Below are positions 12,701 to 23,089 of a stretch of DNA of 64,000 nt, in pieces (within the stretch, counting starts at the first letter, position 1; each line of letters begins with the position of its first letter). The stretch is from Phoronis australis (taxonomy: Eukaryota; Phoronida; Phoronidae): NCBI GenBank assembly GCA_002633005.1, contig NMRA01000328.1, forward strand, positions 318,134-382,133, written 5' to 3'. The notes under the pieces are model-generated. The model made no database searches and had not been told where the DNA came from. It was given only the letters and a program-made list of their open reading frames with translations. The position numbers were made by a program, and so were the translations under genes.

Positions 12701-15700
12701 CCTGAGGATGAGAGGTGCTGTCCCAGTTATTCTTCCTATGCCGCATTCTCAATGCAGATTGTGCTCAGTTTAGGCTGACATATTATAATATTATTATAAT
12801 TTCAGGCAGTCTGGCACACGTTACTCCCGACTTGTGCAGGGCCCATTGCACTTATCACCTGAAACTATTTTTGTATGTTAGTGGTATGTAGTTAAAATTG
12901 AGCTGAGGAGCTAGAGACCTGGCTCAAAGGTTTAGCAGTGTGACCCAGTGAGACTCGAACCCATGACCTTGACCAAAGGAAACAGACACTTTTACCACAA
13001 GGTCACACTGCCTCTTCTAGCTGACATATTGATGTACCGTGTATGTTTTTTTTACACGTATCACACTGTATCGGTTGCTCATTGTAAACTTCAAAACACA
13101 AGATGCCGTATGCGCATGAGTACCTCAGTGCACAGACTGAGCTAGTGTTCTGTTGTAGGGGTGAAAGGTCAGGACTCGACCTGGAAAAAGTGTGTGAGCA
13201 AGACCGACGCCACGCTGGGATTTCCACTTGGCGCCATGTTCGTTAATGAAGCATTCCACGGAGACAGTAAAGAGAAGGTTAAGATGCACCACCTTTTGTT
13301 CTTGCCTCTTTCGCGAATTTAAAGATATTTACTCCTGTCATTCATGATAACTCCTAGAATTTACTACAGTTTTTATAAAATGCTATTAATCTGTGCATTT
13401 TGCCAAAGGAAAACAGACATGAAAATGACCTTTCAGGTGGTGTAGTTTATAGTTACCATTAAAGGCGAAGGCAACCCTTTTTCATGCCTTTTTTAGCAAA
13501 AATAAGGTTCGTTGGTTATCCCAGACATTTTTTCTAACTTAATTACAGCTTTTTGTAATTTAATTAATTATTCATTATCTACTCCGGAAGTGACGTTTTG
13601 GGAGGCAAGAATTTTGCGCCGGTTTCTTTTCACATATTCTGACTGTGAGAGCTACGGAGTCAGTCATTGTTTTATTTTGGTTGTGATAAGTTCGGTCGTC
13701 GTTTGCTTTAATTGTTTACGAGTCAGTCAACATGCACACACTGTTGCTGCATACCGGGATGTACTCATTATCATCTCACGGGCAGAGGAACAACTTCCCA
13801 CTTGCCTGAGTGTCCCGCGACACACTCCCACTGGATAGTGACCTGAGCACACAAACTGCTTACACCCCGCGTGTGACTCCCTCCCCACACACCCGGCACC
13901 TTCTAAATAGCTCTAATACTTTAGACAAGTCCACAATAAACTTTGGCTCACCGATTTGTTCATTGAATGACGAACTGTACTCTTCACTGGATCTGTATTC
14001 ACTCCCACTACTCAACATCGCAGCAGGGCTGCTTACAGGCTCAGGGCAATAATGAGTACATCTCGGTACGCAGCAACAGTGTGGCATGTTGACTGACTTG
14101 TAAACACAAGCAAACGCCAAACTTATCACAACCGAGGTAGATCGATAACTCTCATAGTCAGACTATATGAAAAGAAAGTGGTGCAAAATTCTTGCCTCCC
14201 AAAACGTCATTTCCGTAGTAGAGAACGAATAATTAATTAGTGGAAAATATGTCTGGGATAACTAACAAACCTTATTTTTGCTAAAAATGACATGAAAAAG
14301 GTTGCCTTCGCCTTTAAAAGAAAGTATGTTTATGGCTATTTTGTTATTTTCCTTTCTCTCACCTTAAACTTTGTTTTCAGTTGTTGGCATCTCATCAGTT
14401 GAAGATTATCATAGCATCTCATCAGTTGAAGATTATCATAGCATCTCATCAGTTGAAGATTGTCATAGCATCTCATCAGTTGAAGATTATCATAGCATCT
14501 CATCAGTTGAAGATTATCATAGCATATAATAGTGAAGGTTAAATTAGTAACTGCTAAAAATAAACATCAGTTTAATTATGTACGCTTTATAGGCTGAAAA
14601 AATGATAGACGAAGTTAAAGGAGCCTTCAAAAAGAACCTGCCTTACCTCAAGTGGATGGATGATCCAACTAGAAAGGCTGCCAAGGAAAAGGTGAACTTT
14701 ACAATTCAGTGACCATGCTGACATTTTCAATGGATTATATAATTTGAATTTTAGCTGCTAACTCATTGTTCTCGCTGACTGGCATGTTCAGCAAAAGAGT
14801 GCCTGTGAAGCCACATTAAATGTAAAGAATGTTTTGAAACAGTAATTTTGTTATTATTAGGTTATTTTATTTCCCTCTTATGCTGCTTAAACTGCAAAAG
14901 AATAAACTTAACATTTTGTCAGAAAAATGAACAGCTTGAAAATGATGAAATAAAGTGTTTTTAGTCTCGTTTCCTTTACCTTCAGTCTTTGAAGCAAATC
15001 AAAAACTTTAAGTAAATTCCATAACTTTTATCTGAATTATACCCAATGCTCTTGCTAAGGAAATTCCCTTTCGAAGTACAGACCTTTCTACGCTCCATTC
15101 AAAGAAGGCTGCCATTCTTAAGCTGCCATTCTGTGATTACCCGACTTGTATCCATTGAGGTGCTGAAAACATCTTGGATACCAATAGTGTTTAGCACTAG
15201 CAAAAAGGGAGATAACTCTAATCTATTCTATAAACAGGTCTAAATCTTGTTGCAACTGGTTGGTAAGTTCTCTCTTCACTAATGTTGTTTTATTTTACCA
15301 CTTGCAAAGTACGCTTGTGCAATAACTGTGTCACGTGACCGTGTAATAACTTGGAGGGTCATTGTACGGTCATGTGACACGGTTATTGCACAGGAGTTGG
15401 CGAAAGATTGTGGATAAAACTTAAATATGTTAAATAAATATGTTAAACTACGTATGTTTTTACATGCCGTTAATGTTATTAGCCTCAGTTGCTGTGCCGA
15501 TGTTTAGTCAGCAACCTCATTAATAACATGCGAGTAGTTTAACATATGTATGCTCAATGTCTTAATACACAATACTGACTTTAACCTCTCTTCGTGCTGA
15601 CCATCATTGTTTTTGCAGGTCAATGCCATTATAGATATGATTGGGTTCCCATCCTACATACAAGATCCAGTGCAACTTGATAAGAAGTATGAACAGGTAT

Positions 15701-18700
15701 GTTGCTCTTTGTCGGGGTCCATTGGTTCCATTTCAGCCAATTCTTAATAATACCATTTTAACATCAATGTGATTCTGGATGTTATGTGGGTAAATGCCAA
15801 TTTGTTTTGGGTCAAACTTAGTCAAGGATTTTACTGAATGTTGTGACTATGTAAACTAGCTGAAGTTGAAAATTAAAAGTTCTGCTTGAGGTTTGGTACA
15901 TGTGTGTGTTTCTACGTCGCTGAGATTTTTATAATGTCCTAGTATTATTTAATTTCTAATCTAAGTATGGAATATCCTTCTGAGGATATGTAAAAAGTTG
16001 CATGTTTTATTCTAAAGTATTACCAGTGTCGTCTTTGTGTCTGTTTTGTTCGAGTTCAGATAACTGTACAATCATGTTTTTGTTTGGTGATTTCTGATTA
16101 TTGTTTTCAATCATTTTAGCTCAACATTTCTGAAGACCAGTACTTTCAGAACTATGTCAATATTCTGCAGTTCATCAATGAAAAACGTGCTGAAAAGTTA
16201 TTCAAGCTACCCAACAAGACGAGGTACTTTGTATTTATGTAATACATTTGATATCCATGCATTTACATACAAAATAAAAATTTCGTTGAATTCACAGCGT
16301 CTTCCTTTTAGTTTGTGATGTCTTACCATGAAAAGCATCGAGCATCCCCATCTCAACATTTCAAGTTTTTACAATTGGATGTCACATAGAAATCTGTTGA
16401 TATCTTTGTTGTTTCAGTTGGGAAATGACTCCTCCTACGGTGAATGCTTACTACGAACCAACAAGGAATGAGATCGTCTTCCCTGCTGGAATCCTACAAG
16501 CCCCATTTTATGACAGAAGATATCCCAAGTAATGGCTTTATTGAAAAACTTTCTAGTTACAGAAGTATAACCACAGCGCTTTTGTGTCATGTGAATTGCA
16601 TTAAATCATTGAATACCAATTGAAATAGCACATGAAATGTTCAAGAATATCTCATGCAGGCAATTACTTTGGCCAAAGATTCCACATTTTCTGATGGAAA
16701 CTTTTGCCAAAATTGACATTTTCCATTTAATACCACACTGTTCAGGGCTTGGAATTTTCCGCGGAAACGTGGATTTCCGCTTTTTTCAAATGTGCTTTCC
16801 GCTTTTTTTATAATATTTCCGCGTAAAAAAATCGGATTTGATATAAAATTTCCGCGGCAAATTCCTTTCTTACCGCGGCGTTGCAGACGACGTTCACCTC
16901 GAAAAGGTTCACCTCGAAAAGGTTCACCTCGAAAAGCGGAAGTTGCTCTTTATGTTTCGGAGGAACTTAAATTGTCAACATTGCCGGGGCATCTGGGACA
17001 GCGTGGTGGGAGATTTTCAATGGCGTCTCGTGTTATTGTTAAGCGCGGCGACAAATACTACCGCTCTGCAGCCAAAAATGTGTGGGTTGGGAGTGGACGG
17101 GCGAGCTGAAAGGACGCAGATGCATGCTACTGATGGTGGTAACGTTTTTTTGTTTTTTTTTTTAGTCCTCCCGATTTTTGTGGGGAAAGGTTCACACTGA
17201 CCATTTCAAGGCTGGTTATCGGGCAAGATTTGGGCCGTAAAAGTTTCAAAGTTTCCGCGTTTTTTGTCATTGGTCATTCCAAGCCCTGACTGTTTGAAGT
17301 GAATAAAATTTTATCAAATGTTATTTGATCTCAGTTGTACAGTGCTGAATCATTTTAGTTGACAAAAACACCAACTTACAATTGATTTTCTGTCTTGATA
17401 TCTTCAGATCTCTGAACTTTGGTGCTATGGGCGTAGTGATGGGTCATGAGCTGACCCACGGCTTTGATGACCAAGGTAAGTGGGTTACTGTCCAGTTCAT
17501 TAATAGAACTTTATGAGATAAGAAGCAAGGTAGGTTCTGTCTCACTTCCCTTGAAGTTGTGCTGCTGTGGCTTAGTTATGTTGTTCATAATAGAGAAATG
17601 TTGACATCCTGGTAGATTGGAAGTATACTGTGTGCTGGTGTTGTGTGTTATAAAGTGAGGATGAATTGTTTTATTTGTGTTTGTGACAGCAGTTACAACA
17701 ACAGAGAGGTGCTGTTGTGATTAAAATAAAAATTTCTGAATACATCGGAACCTATGGCTCAAACTGAACTTTTGAAATTCGTTTTTCACTTGGTAGCATG
17801 TAAGAAAAAGATGCTCGGCAGTATTTTGTAACTCCCTTTTACATGTGGGCAAAGGCCCTACATCTTCTTAATAAACTGATTGATTGGCGGTATCTTCACC
17901 ATATTAGTATTGAGTATAGGCTTCTACCGGAACATCTTTTCTTCATTGATTTACCAAGAGCCAGTCCATTTCCATTACCAGGTCGCCAGTATGACATGTA
18001 TGGTAATCTCCATCAGTGGTGGAACAATGCCTCCATTGCCAAGTTTAAAGAGAGGACCCAGTGTCTCGTTGATCAATACTCAGCATATACTGTCGACGGT
18101 AATCATGTGAGTAGCCCCTGGTCATTTTACCACTGATTGTCCCCAGGGGGTGCTCCAGTCATGTCACCCCTGTTTGTCCCCTGGGGGTGCACCATTCATT
18201 CATCACTGATTGTCCCCTGGGGGTGCAACAGTCATGCTACCACTGATTGTCCTCTGGGGTGCACCATTCATGTCACCACTGATTGTTCCCTGGTGAGTGC
18301 ACTGGTCATGTCATCACTGACTCCCTGGTGGTGCACCGGTCATGTTGCCACTACTGGGGGTGCACCAGTCATCTCACCACTGATTGTCCCCAGGGGGTGT
18401 TCCAGTCATGTCACCACTGATTGTCCCCAGGGGGTGCACCAGTCATGTCACCACTGGTTGTCCCCAGGGGGTGCACCAGTCATGTCACCACTGATTGTCT
18501 CCAGGGGTGCACCAGTCATGTCACCACTGATTGTCTCCAGGGGTGCACCAGTCATGTCACCACTGATTGTCCACAGGGGGTGCTCCCTCAGAGAATTTTG
18601 TTTGGGATGTGGCATCAACTAAGAAAGTTTGTCTATTTAGGTATTGAATCCTGTGGAAAATTAGTTTCATTTTGTATTATCCTCTTGGTGAATTTAACTT

Positions 18701-21700
18701 TGTGGTATTGTCCTAAATGGATGATTAGGCTTTGGGAAGACAAGGGTAAAGTAGTAATTTAGTAACCCAATTTTCCTAGTTATCCAGGTATTGCATTGGT
18801 CAGTATGTGTAGTAGACCAGTCTTAAGCCATCATTTTTATAATGAGAATCCTCTGAGTGCTTAAAGCTGCGTGTTGATATGTTAACATAATGTTTCAGAG
18901 GTATGGGAAGACTATTTTGTCTATCTCTTCACTCACCACTGGTTCTACATGATACCCTGTAAGGGTTACGTTAGTTACTTGACTAGGAATGCAAGATTTA
19001 TACAATTGCAACATTTTGCTTATGTTTACACAAAGCTATATTAATTTAGATTTTTGTGTAAATAAAATATCTCCAAGACACTAATGGAAACATTTCTACA
19101 AATGGTTTCATATCATAATGCGTTATTTGTTGTCCCCAATAAGCTGGTTTTAATTCTGGCTAAAACGGAAGTATAAGAATCCTATTTTATTTTGTTAATG
19201 TAGAACATGGGCTGTTACCTTAGATTTTATCTTACAGTCTGTAATGTTACAAAATTATGCCGAGAATGGTAAATAGTCTTGTATTAAGCAAATATGGATT
19301 TGTCGTTGATTAGTTGGAGCTGTTGTTTCATTACAGGTTGACGGAGTACAAACATTGGGAGAGAACATCGCTGATAATGGTGGACTCAAGTCTGCATATC
19401 ATGTGAGTTGCCATGGTAATCAGTTTTATAGAGGGATAACCCGTGCTAATTAAGAAGTTGTTCTGTGATTGGTTTTCAAGGCAAGAAATTGTGGGTCTTG
19501 AAACTACCAATGGTATTTGGTGTGGCATTCACATGTAAAATAGCAATTAAGCTTTTGAAATGAAATAATGTCTTGTTTTAGAACGGAATGAAATACGACC
19601 ATATGTTTGTAATGACTGAATACTACTTTTTCACCAGTTATTTCAATAGGAAATACTTTCAGGCTTGATTTTTCTCATTTCTCTAGGCTTATGAACACTG
19701 GTTATCTGAACATGGTGAGGAGCTGCCCATACCTGGACTCAATATGACTCACAGGCAGCTGTTCTTTCTTGGGTTTGCACAGGTGAGAAACCATATCTTA
19801 CAGTATAATCAGCGATCATTTTACAAAAACATGGGTATGGATGAATTGACCTTCATGGCGTCTAGTTTTTGGACAAATTTGGAGGACCTGTTGGCGTCAG
19901 TGAAACAATGCGTGCTCCTAAAATTATTCCTCATAATTCTATATTAGGCCCCTCTCTGAACCTGTTAAGAGTTGTAAGGGAACATTTGGGGAAGAACTTT
20001 GGCAAGAGATTTCATTGAGAGGTTTGGCATAAACGAACTGGACGTTTTGGTAACAGCTTTTCAAAAAGCGGAATTTTTCACAAGAAAACAACCAACTATT
20101 TATATGAAATTAATTGAAATCCTTACATATTTTATTGCATGTACAGCTCATATTTTATTTGAAACAAGGTTACATATAATCACAAGGTTATGTAACACCA
20201 TGGAATTTGATTTTTGACTTTATACCAATCTCCCATTGATAGGACACTTGACTGTTTCTTTTTAGTAAAACTTAGAGAAACAACGGTATCAGTGACATGA
20301 TAAAATTTCATTTGACACAAGTGTTGAAAACTCAAAAACTGGGTACTTTTGACAAAGTTATCAATTCGTGCAACTTTTCATTTTTTGCATAAAATCAACA
20401 AGTCCTATTTTTGATTCCCCCTCATGCAAGAGTCGATGTAATTAACAACAACTGTGAAAAGTGCATTAAATGAAGTTTCATGTGAATCTAATCAGCCAGC
20501 CATTCCCAGTTGTCATGTTCACAAGTTAACCAAGTCGGGATATTTTTCCACGGTCCTATATAAACTTAAGGAGCTTGAAAACCTGCGTGCAAACACACTG
20601 ATTTTTATGAGTAATGTAGAACTCATGTGTCAGTCTGACTAAGTGTGCATGCTTCTGTTTTTCCTGTAACCATCCAGTCTCATGTTTAGGTATGGTGTTC
20701 ATCCAGTACCAAGCAGCAAGCCAAACAGCAATTAGAACTTGACTCTCACAGCCCAGGAATGTACAGGTAAAATACAGGTGTAATGTACTAGGTAATGAGC
20801 TCCAAATCTGAGACCTTCACTTTTTAGCTCAAGAAAATGCCTGATGCACAGAATTTCATTGGCAGTGGCTGCACGTGATGCATTCATCTGGCCAATGGTG
20901 GGTCAGCCTGGTTAACCAGCTACGGTAAAATTCTTCAGTTTGGTACAAAAATAATCACCAAAATTGTCCTATTTCTATTTTTCAGAGGCTCACCACATTG
21001 TTGCAAATGTTCACAATTTTACCAAATGTTGTTTGGTAATAACTACACCATACAGACTACGCTAAAAGCAAAGTCAATTTTCCCAGAAAGTTATTTTTGT
21101 TGAGAAAGTTGACAAAATGAAATTTCACTTGTCCACCATGTTGTGTCCCAAATTGAAGAATTTTAACCATAAGATATTTGATTAGTTTGTGAGCAGAGGT
21201 TGTCATTGTGAACCAATTGATTGGATGTTCAGGAAGGTCGACTTGGCAAAAGCTGTGGGGTGAATCAAGAGCTGCTAATTTGTTAAACTCAATGAAATGG
21301 AACATAAATGAAATGCTGTTTTGTTTTTAACTATAATAAAACAAAACTTAGTTGATTTTTCTTTACTTGTAACATAGTGATTGAAGTTAGCCTTTGTAAA
21401 ATTTAAATGATCTTTGACCAAAGCTGATGTCATAAATGTGTTAAGTGTCAGAAAACCTTCTTTGCAGTTCTTAACTATGCAAAGCCTTTTATGCACCCAC
21501 ATATGTGTAATGTGGTTGCATGTTGCTCTGTTTGGGGTCCATCGGTCCTGCATTGGCTGCTATATATCCTAAACCGTGTGCAGGATGGTAGTGAAATTTG
21601 GCAAGTTCTTTCTATAAACATGATAGACAGATCAGACACTACTTTGTTTCCTATTGTCAATTTTCATTTTTTTACGTCTGCCGCTGTGTCTTTGGACTTC

Positions 21701-22925
21701 CTTGACAGATTTTCATGAAATTTCGCAAATAGGTGTGTATTAAGAAGTCACCGTTGTGGATGGATTCGATGTATTTTGCACCACCAAGTGGTCGTTTTTA
21801 ATATTTTTAAATCCAATTTCGGCATCTCTATCTGCTAAACCACTTAAAGAATCATGATGATAATTGGTATCTGTATTTCTGCTGAGATGAACAAAGCTGA
21901 CCTTAATTTATGGAATGGTCCGAGAACTATGGTGCCCCCTAGTGACAATTTGTTTTGTGTCAGTAGCTGTATCTTTTGAACATCTGGAAGTATTTGTGAA
22001 ATTTGGCATTTATATTCTTATGAGTGAGCGCAAGGAAGGCAGGCTATGACTTTCATCTGGATCCGATTACGGCTATACAATCTGGTGGCAATTTTTTTTA
22101 CACTTCCTCTTTCTTTGGAGGTCTTGAAATTCTGCAAGTATGTTCCTGTTGAAGAGGCATCATCCCATTTTGAGACTGATTTGACATATTATTCTACACC
22201 ATCTATTGGCCATTTTTGTTATTTTCGAGTGTTCCTACTGAGAAGAGTAGAGCAGACTATGACCTTTGAACAGGTCTGACTGCTGTGGCACCCCCTAATG
22301 GCAATTTTTTGCCTGTGGCTCAATATCTACTAAGTTCTGTGATGGGTCTTCATGAAGTGTGGTATGTGTTTCTGTTTTTGAGATCAACTGACTTGGATTT
22401 AGGGACAGATGTGATTACTCTGAAATCCTCTTGTGACAGTTTTGGTTTCTTTGTGTTTGTTTTGATAGGTACTAACTTTTCGCTGGATGTTCATGAAATT
22501 TGGTAGTTAAGTTACAATCACAATTATGATGGCACCTGCCTCATTTCAGATGGATTTTGCCTAATGGCGTTTTTGCTATTTTTGTGTCTGTTTTTGCCTT
22601 CTGTGTTGATTTCTGCCAAACTGCTTGAAGAATCATGGTGAAAGGTATGCTCCTATTGAGGATAGCATTGCTGGCTCCCTTTGCGCCCCCTGTAGGCTAT
22701 TTTAAGTTTACTAGTAGTTATTCTTCTAGTGGGATTGTTTGAAATAATGATCATCCCTTGTATCTGTGTTGTATGCGATGTAAACAGGGGACGCATGTTA
22801 GCATTCTGTTTTGCTCTTGTTGTAGGGTTATTGGAACACTGTCTAATTCGAAAGAATTTGCTGAACAGTTCAACTGCAAACCAGGGTCACGATTGAATCC
22901 TAAAAAGAAGTGTGAGGTGTGGTGA
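778..22925 (+). CDS. M13 zinc metallopeptidase (neprilysin/ECE-like), 3' seventeen coding exons, 5' end outside window
   Basis: Exons: 778-940, 3892-3963, 6198-6320, 7001-7087, 7447-7595, 12374-12477, 13159-13277, 14593-14691, 15619-15696, 16120-16223, 16418-16528, 17408-17475, 17982-18106, 19337-19402, 19687-19782, 20690-20766, 22826-22925 (stop TGA). All have AG/GT borders and the phases join into 579 codons. Family members are usually about 750 residues, so some 170 N-terminal residues, including any transmembrane anchor, should lie upstream. Seen: VNAYYEP (the substrate-binding NA.Y motif), zinc site HELTH in exon 17408-17475, GENIADNGG giving the third zinc ligand in exon 19337-19402, and the C-terminal CEVW typical of the family. 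N-glycosylation sequons (NKT, NAT, NIS) fit an extracellular domain. M13 enzymes are ectopeptidases that cleave small peptides. The tail ending KKCEVW looks slightly more ECE-like than neprilysin-like, but I cannot assign the paralogue. All key residues seen are intact. Confidence 0.93.
1063..1167. repeat. 33-bp satellite, left fragment (about 3 units)
   Basis: Three copies of a 33-bp unit containing ATTATATTCCTCACCATGAC. The same unit makes up 2853-3455. The array is interrupted at 1168 by a transposon, and the six bases ATTCTG (1162-1167) are repeated at 2853-2858, so this is the left part of one split array. Confidence 0.9.
1168..2852. mobile_element. Inverted-repeat DNA transposon with 6-bp target duplication, copy A (1685 bp)
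   Basis: Ends are CAAGGCTTGGAATTTTC on the left and, inverted, GTCATTCCAAGCCCTG on the right. Target duplication ATTCTG lies at 1162-1167 and 2853-2858. The first 300 bp match copy B at 16743-17288. A decayed coding stretch at about 1462-1614 (+) reads [19 protein letters not shown] in one frame and stops at TGA; copy B has a related frame (SAAKNVW). A 27-bp minisatellite lies inside at 2519-2707. The superfamily is not clear; a hAT-like origin was considered, but the duplication is 6 bp and not 8. Confidence 0.8.
2519..2707. repeat. 27-bp minisatellite, seven units
   Basis: Seven tandem copies of a 27-bp unit starting GATGTCAGGTACTGCTTAA, with small differences in the last third of the unit. 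It lies within transposon copy A near its right end. Because 27 is divisible by three it reads open, but it shows no protein resemblance. Confidence 0.92.
2853..3455. repeat. 33-bp satellite array, main part (about 18 units)
   Basis: About eighteen copies of the 33-bp unit, each with CATTATATTCCTCACCATGA, differing by one to four bases. It lies in the M13 intron 941-3891. The unit length is a multiple of three, so long open frames occur on both strands; these are artefacts of the repeat. Confidence 0.95.
4150..5090. repeat. Old internally repeated family (CACCTAGTGGC repeat), block 1
   Basis: Alternating units of about 150 bp share landmarks such as CATGAAATTTGG, TGTATCTCCTAAAC and (C)ACCTAGTGGC, seen at 4318, 4477, 4627, 4768, 4911 and 5060. 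The same family recurs at 8140-8798, 10065-10158, 11191-11545, 12185-12300 and 21545-22720. No coding content was found. Confidence 0.75.
8140..8798. repeat. Same CACCTAGTGGC family, block 2 (left of Kolobok insertion)
   Basis: Diverged units with AAATTTGGC and CCCATAGTGG landmarks. The block stops at the TTAA of the Kolobok-like element and resumes at 10065, so it was the insertion target. Confidence 0.65.
9064..9351 (+). CDS. THAP-domain frame of the Kolobok-like element (partial)
   Basis: Starts with ATG at 9064. The translation shows the C2CH THAP zinc finger: CCVPGCTN at residues 4-12 supplies the cysteines, HGFPMD the loop, a conserved Trp (RRTW) follows, VCGKHF near residue 60 gives the last Cys and His, and IPSVL near residue 91 stands in for the AVPTIF box. 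THAP domains bind DNA and occur at the N terminus of Kolobok and P-type transposases. The frame stays open to 9630, but beyond 9352 (an unresolved base) it runs antisense to the other frame and is probably not protein. It is therefore a truncated 5' exon. Confidence 0.75.
9354..9726 (-). pseudogene. P2X7 C-terminal-domain-like frame inside the Kolobok-like element
   Basis: On the minus strand an ATG at 9726 opens an acidic N terminus ([19 protein letters not shown]). The frame breaks at a run of T near 9643-9648 and continues in another frame with [12 protein letters not shown], then [20 protein letters not shown]. The WC.C......MPT..E..CC pattern matches the cysteine-rich P2X7 intracellular C-terminal domain found in many invertebrate stand-alone proteins. 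One frameshift and loss of the 3' part make it a pseudogene. It faces the THAP frame. Confidence 0.55.
10065..10158. repeat. CACCTAGTGGC family, fragment between two insertions
   Basis: Continues the unit cut at 8798, with the CACCTAGTGGCC landmark at 10108. It is cut again at 10158 by the next transposon. Confidence 0.65.
10159..11185. mobile_element. Inverted-repeat element with 5-bp target duplication and tRNA-like core, copy 1 (1027 bp)
   Basis: Left end CAGTGGCGGATCTAGG, right end (inverted) CATAGGTGGATTTAGG, flanked by ACCTT at 10154-10158 and 11186-11190. It carries G-rich tracts next to both ends and a tRNA-like block at 10422-10490. It is the same element, in the opposite orientation, as 56473-57473. 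No protein-coding content was seen. The superfamily is not assigned. Confidence 0.8.
10422..10490 (-). other. tRNA-like pol III promoter block inside the element
   Basis: On the minus strand it reads TGGTGTAGTGGTAAAGC, an exact A-box type match, and about 30 bases later GAGTTCGAGTCT, a B-box type match. The spacing and the flanking GTGGTG look tRNA-derived. It is not a functional tRNA gene because there is no foldable acceptor or anticodon arm. A second copy is at 57169-57240 (+). Confidence 0.6.
11191..11545. repeat. CACCTAGTGGC family, block 3
   Basis: Resumes the repeat after the 5-bp-duplication element; the join TACACCTT to TCTATTGGCC matches intact units elsewhere. It contains a CCCCTACTGGC landmark at 11449. 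Confidence 0.55.
11556..12184 (+). mobile_element. Retroelement remnant with GIY-YIG-like tail and inverted ends (Penelope-like?)
   Basis: Both ends carry the same about 45-bp sequence in inverted orientation: GTTGAAAACACGACTAAA then AAGCTTGATACTAAGTCGCTC. Inside, 11680-11860 (+) translates to [25 protein letters not shown] and VLNEQ, which resemble the C-terminal part of GIY-YIG endonuclease domains (R...EA..I....LN) attached to Penelope-like and related reverse transcriptases. No RT domain is present. Family resemblance only. Confidence 0.45.
12185..12300. repeat. CACCTAGTGGC family, block 4
   Basis: Begins ATGTCCATGAAATTTGGC and reaches a GTGCCCCCCAAGTGACC landmark at 12271. It lies between the retroelement remnant and the M13 exon at 12374. 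Confidence 0.5.
12900..13020 (-). repeat. tRNA-derived SINE, copy 1
   Basis: On the minus strand: GAGGCAGTGTGACCTTGTGG (A-box region), then GGGTTCGAGTCTCAC (B box), then CACTGCTAAACC and GTCTCTAGCTCCT as tail. It matches 39522-39632 over its length. It lies in the M13 intron 12478-13158. Confidence 0.75.
13463..14313. mobile_element. Kolobok-like DNA transposon, copy 2 (851 bp, foldback form)
   Basis: TTAA at 13459-13462 and 14314-14317, with termini AGGCGAAGGCAACC and its inverse. Both interior ends carry the start of the THAP frame: on + near 13731 (diverged) and on - at 14085 ([14 protein letters not shown]). A short piece related to the P2X7-like frame (EEQLPTCLS) follows the left THAP start. 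All frames are broken. Non-autonomous. Confidence 0.8.
14386..14525. repeat. 27-bp minisatellite, five units
   Basis: Five copies of a 27-bp unit, AGCATCTCATCAGTTGAAGA plus TTATCAT, nearly identical (one unit has TTGTCAT). It lies 67 bp before the M13 exon at 14593 and just after the Kolobok-like copy 2. Confidence 0.92.
15315..15393. repeat. Palindromic MITE-like hairpin
   Basis: Two arms of about 36 bp around a 6-bp centre: TGTGCAATAACTGTGTCACG and, inverted, TGTGCAATAACCGTGTCACA. A few mismatches show age. It lies in the M13 intron 14692-15618. Confidence 0.7.
16743..17288. mobile_element. Inverted-repeat DNA transposon with 6-bp target duplication, copy B (546 bp)
   Basis: Ends CAGGGCTTGGAATTTTCC and, inverted, GTCATTCCAAGCCCTG. 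ACTGTT is duplicated at 16737-16742 and 17289-17294. The left 350 bp match copy A; a frame beginning [19 protein letters not shown] at 17021 stops after 29 codons. A three-unit 15-bp repeat (GTTCACCTCGAAAAG) is at about 16890-16937. Deleted relative to copy A. Confidence 0.82.
18114..18585. repeat. 37-bp minisatellite beside a splice donor (about 12 units)
   Basis: About twelve copies of a 37-bp unit with GATTGTCCCCAGGGGGTGCA and CAGTCATGTCACCACT. The array starts within about ten bases of the GTGAGT donor (18107) of the M13 exon 17982-18106. Not coding; unit length is not a multiple of three. Confidence 0.9.
21545..22720. repeat. CACCTAGTGGC family, block 5
   Basis: Units with ACCACCAAGTGG (21780), CCCCCTAGTGAC (21932), CATCTATTGGCC (22200), CCCCCTAATGGC (22288) and GCCCCCTGTAGGC (22685) landmarks. 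It lies in the last M13 intron. Confidence 0.7.
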
Positions 22926-22983
22926 AGCTGTTGAGGACAGAGACAATAGTGTAATGTGGAGCAAACTATAGAAAACAGAGCAG

Positions 22984-23083
22984 TAGTCGGATATAACATC
23001 CCTGCATTTTGAGAATCAGTTTGATGCCCGTTATTCAGTGGAGAAAACTGGTTCTCAAAATTCAAGCACGTTATATCCGACTA
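22984..23083. repeat. Inverted-repeat MITE fragment after the M13 stop
   Basis: TAGTCGGATATAAC at the left pairs with GTTATATCCGACTA at the right, and the inner arms (TTTTGAGAATCAG / CTGGTTCTCAAAA) also pair. A weakly repeated sequence flanks it (about 22938-22980 and 23097-23135). Possibly in the M13 3' UTR. Confidence 0.55.
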
Positions 23084-23089
23084 TTACCG

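Noticed and set aside
18114-18585. Direct repeats that could suggest a CRISPR array
   Set aside because: Units are contiguous without unique spacers, lie in a eukaryotic intron, and vary like a minisatellite.
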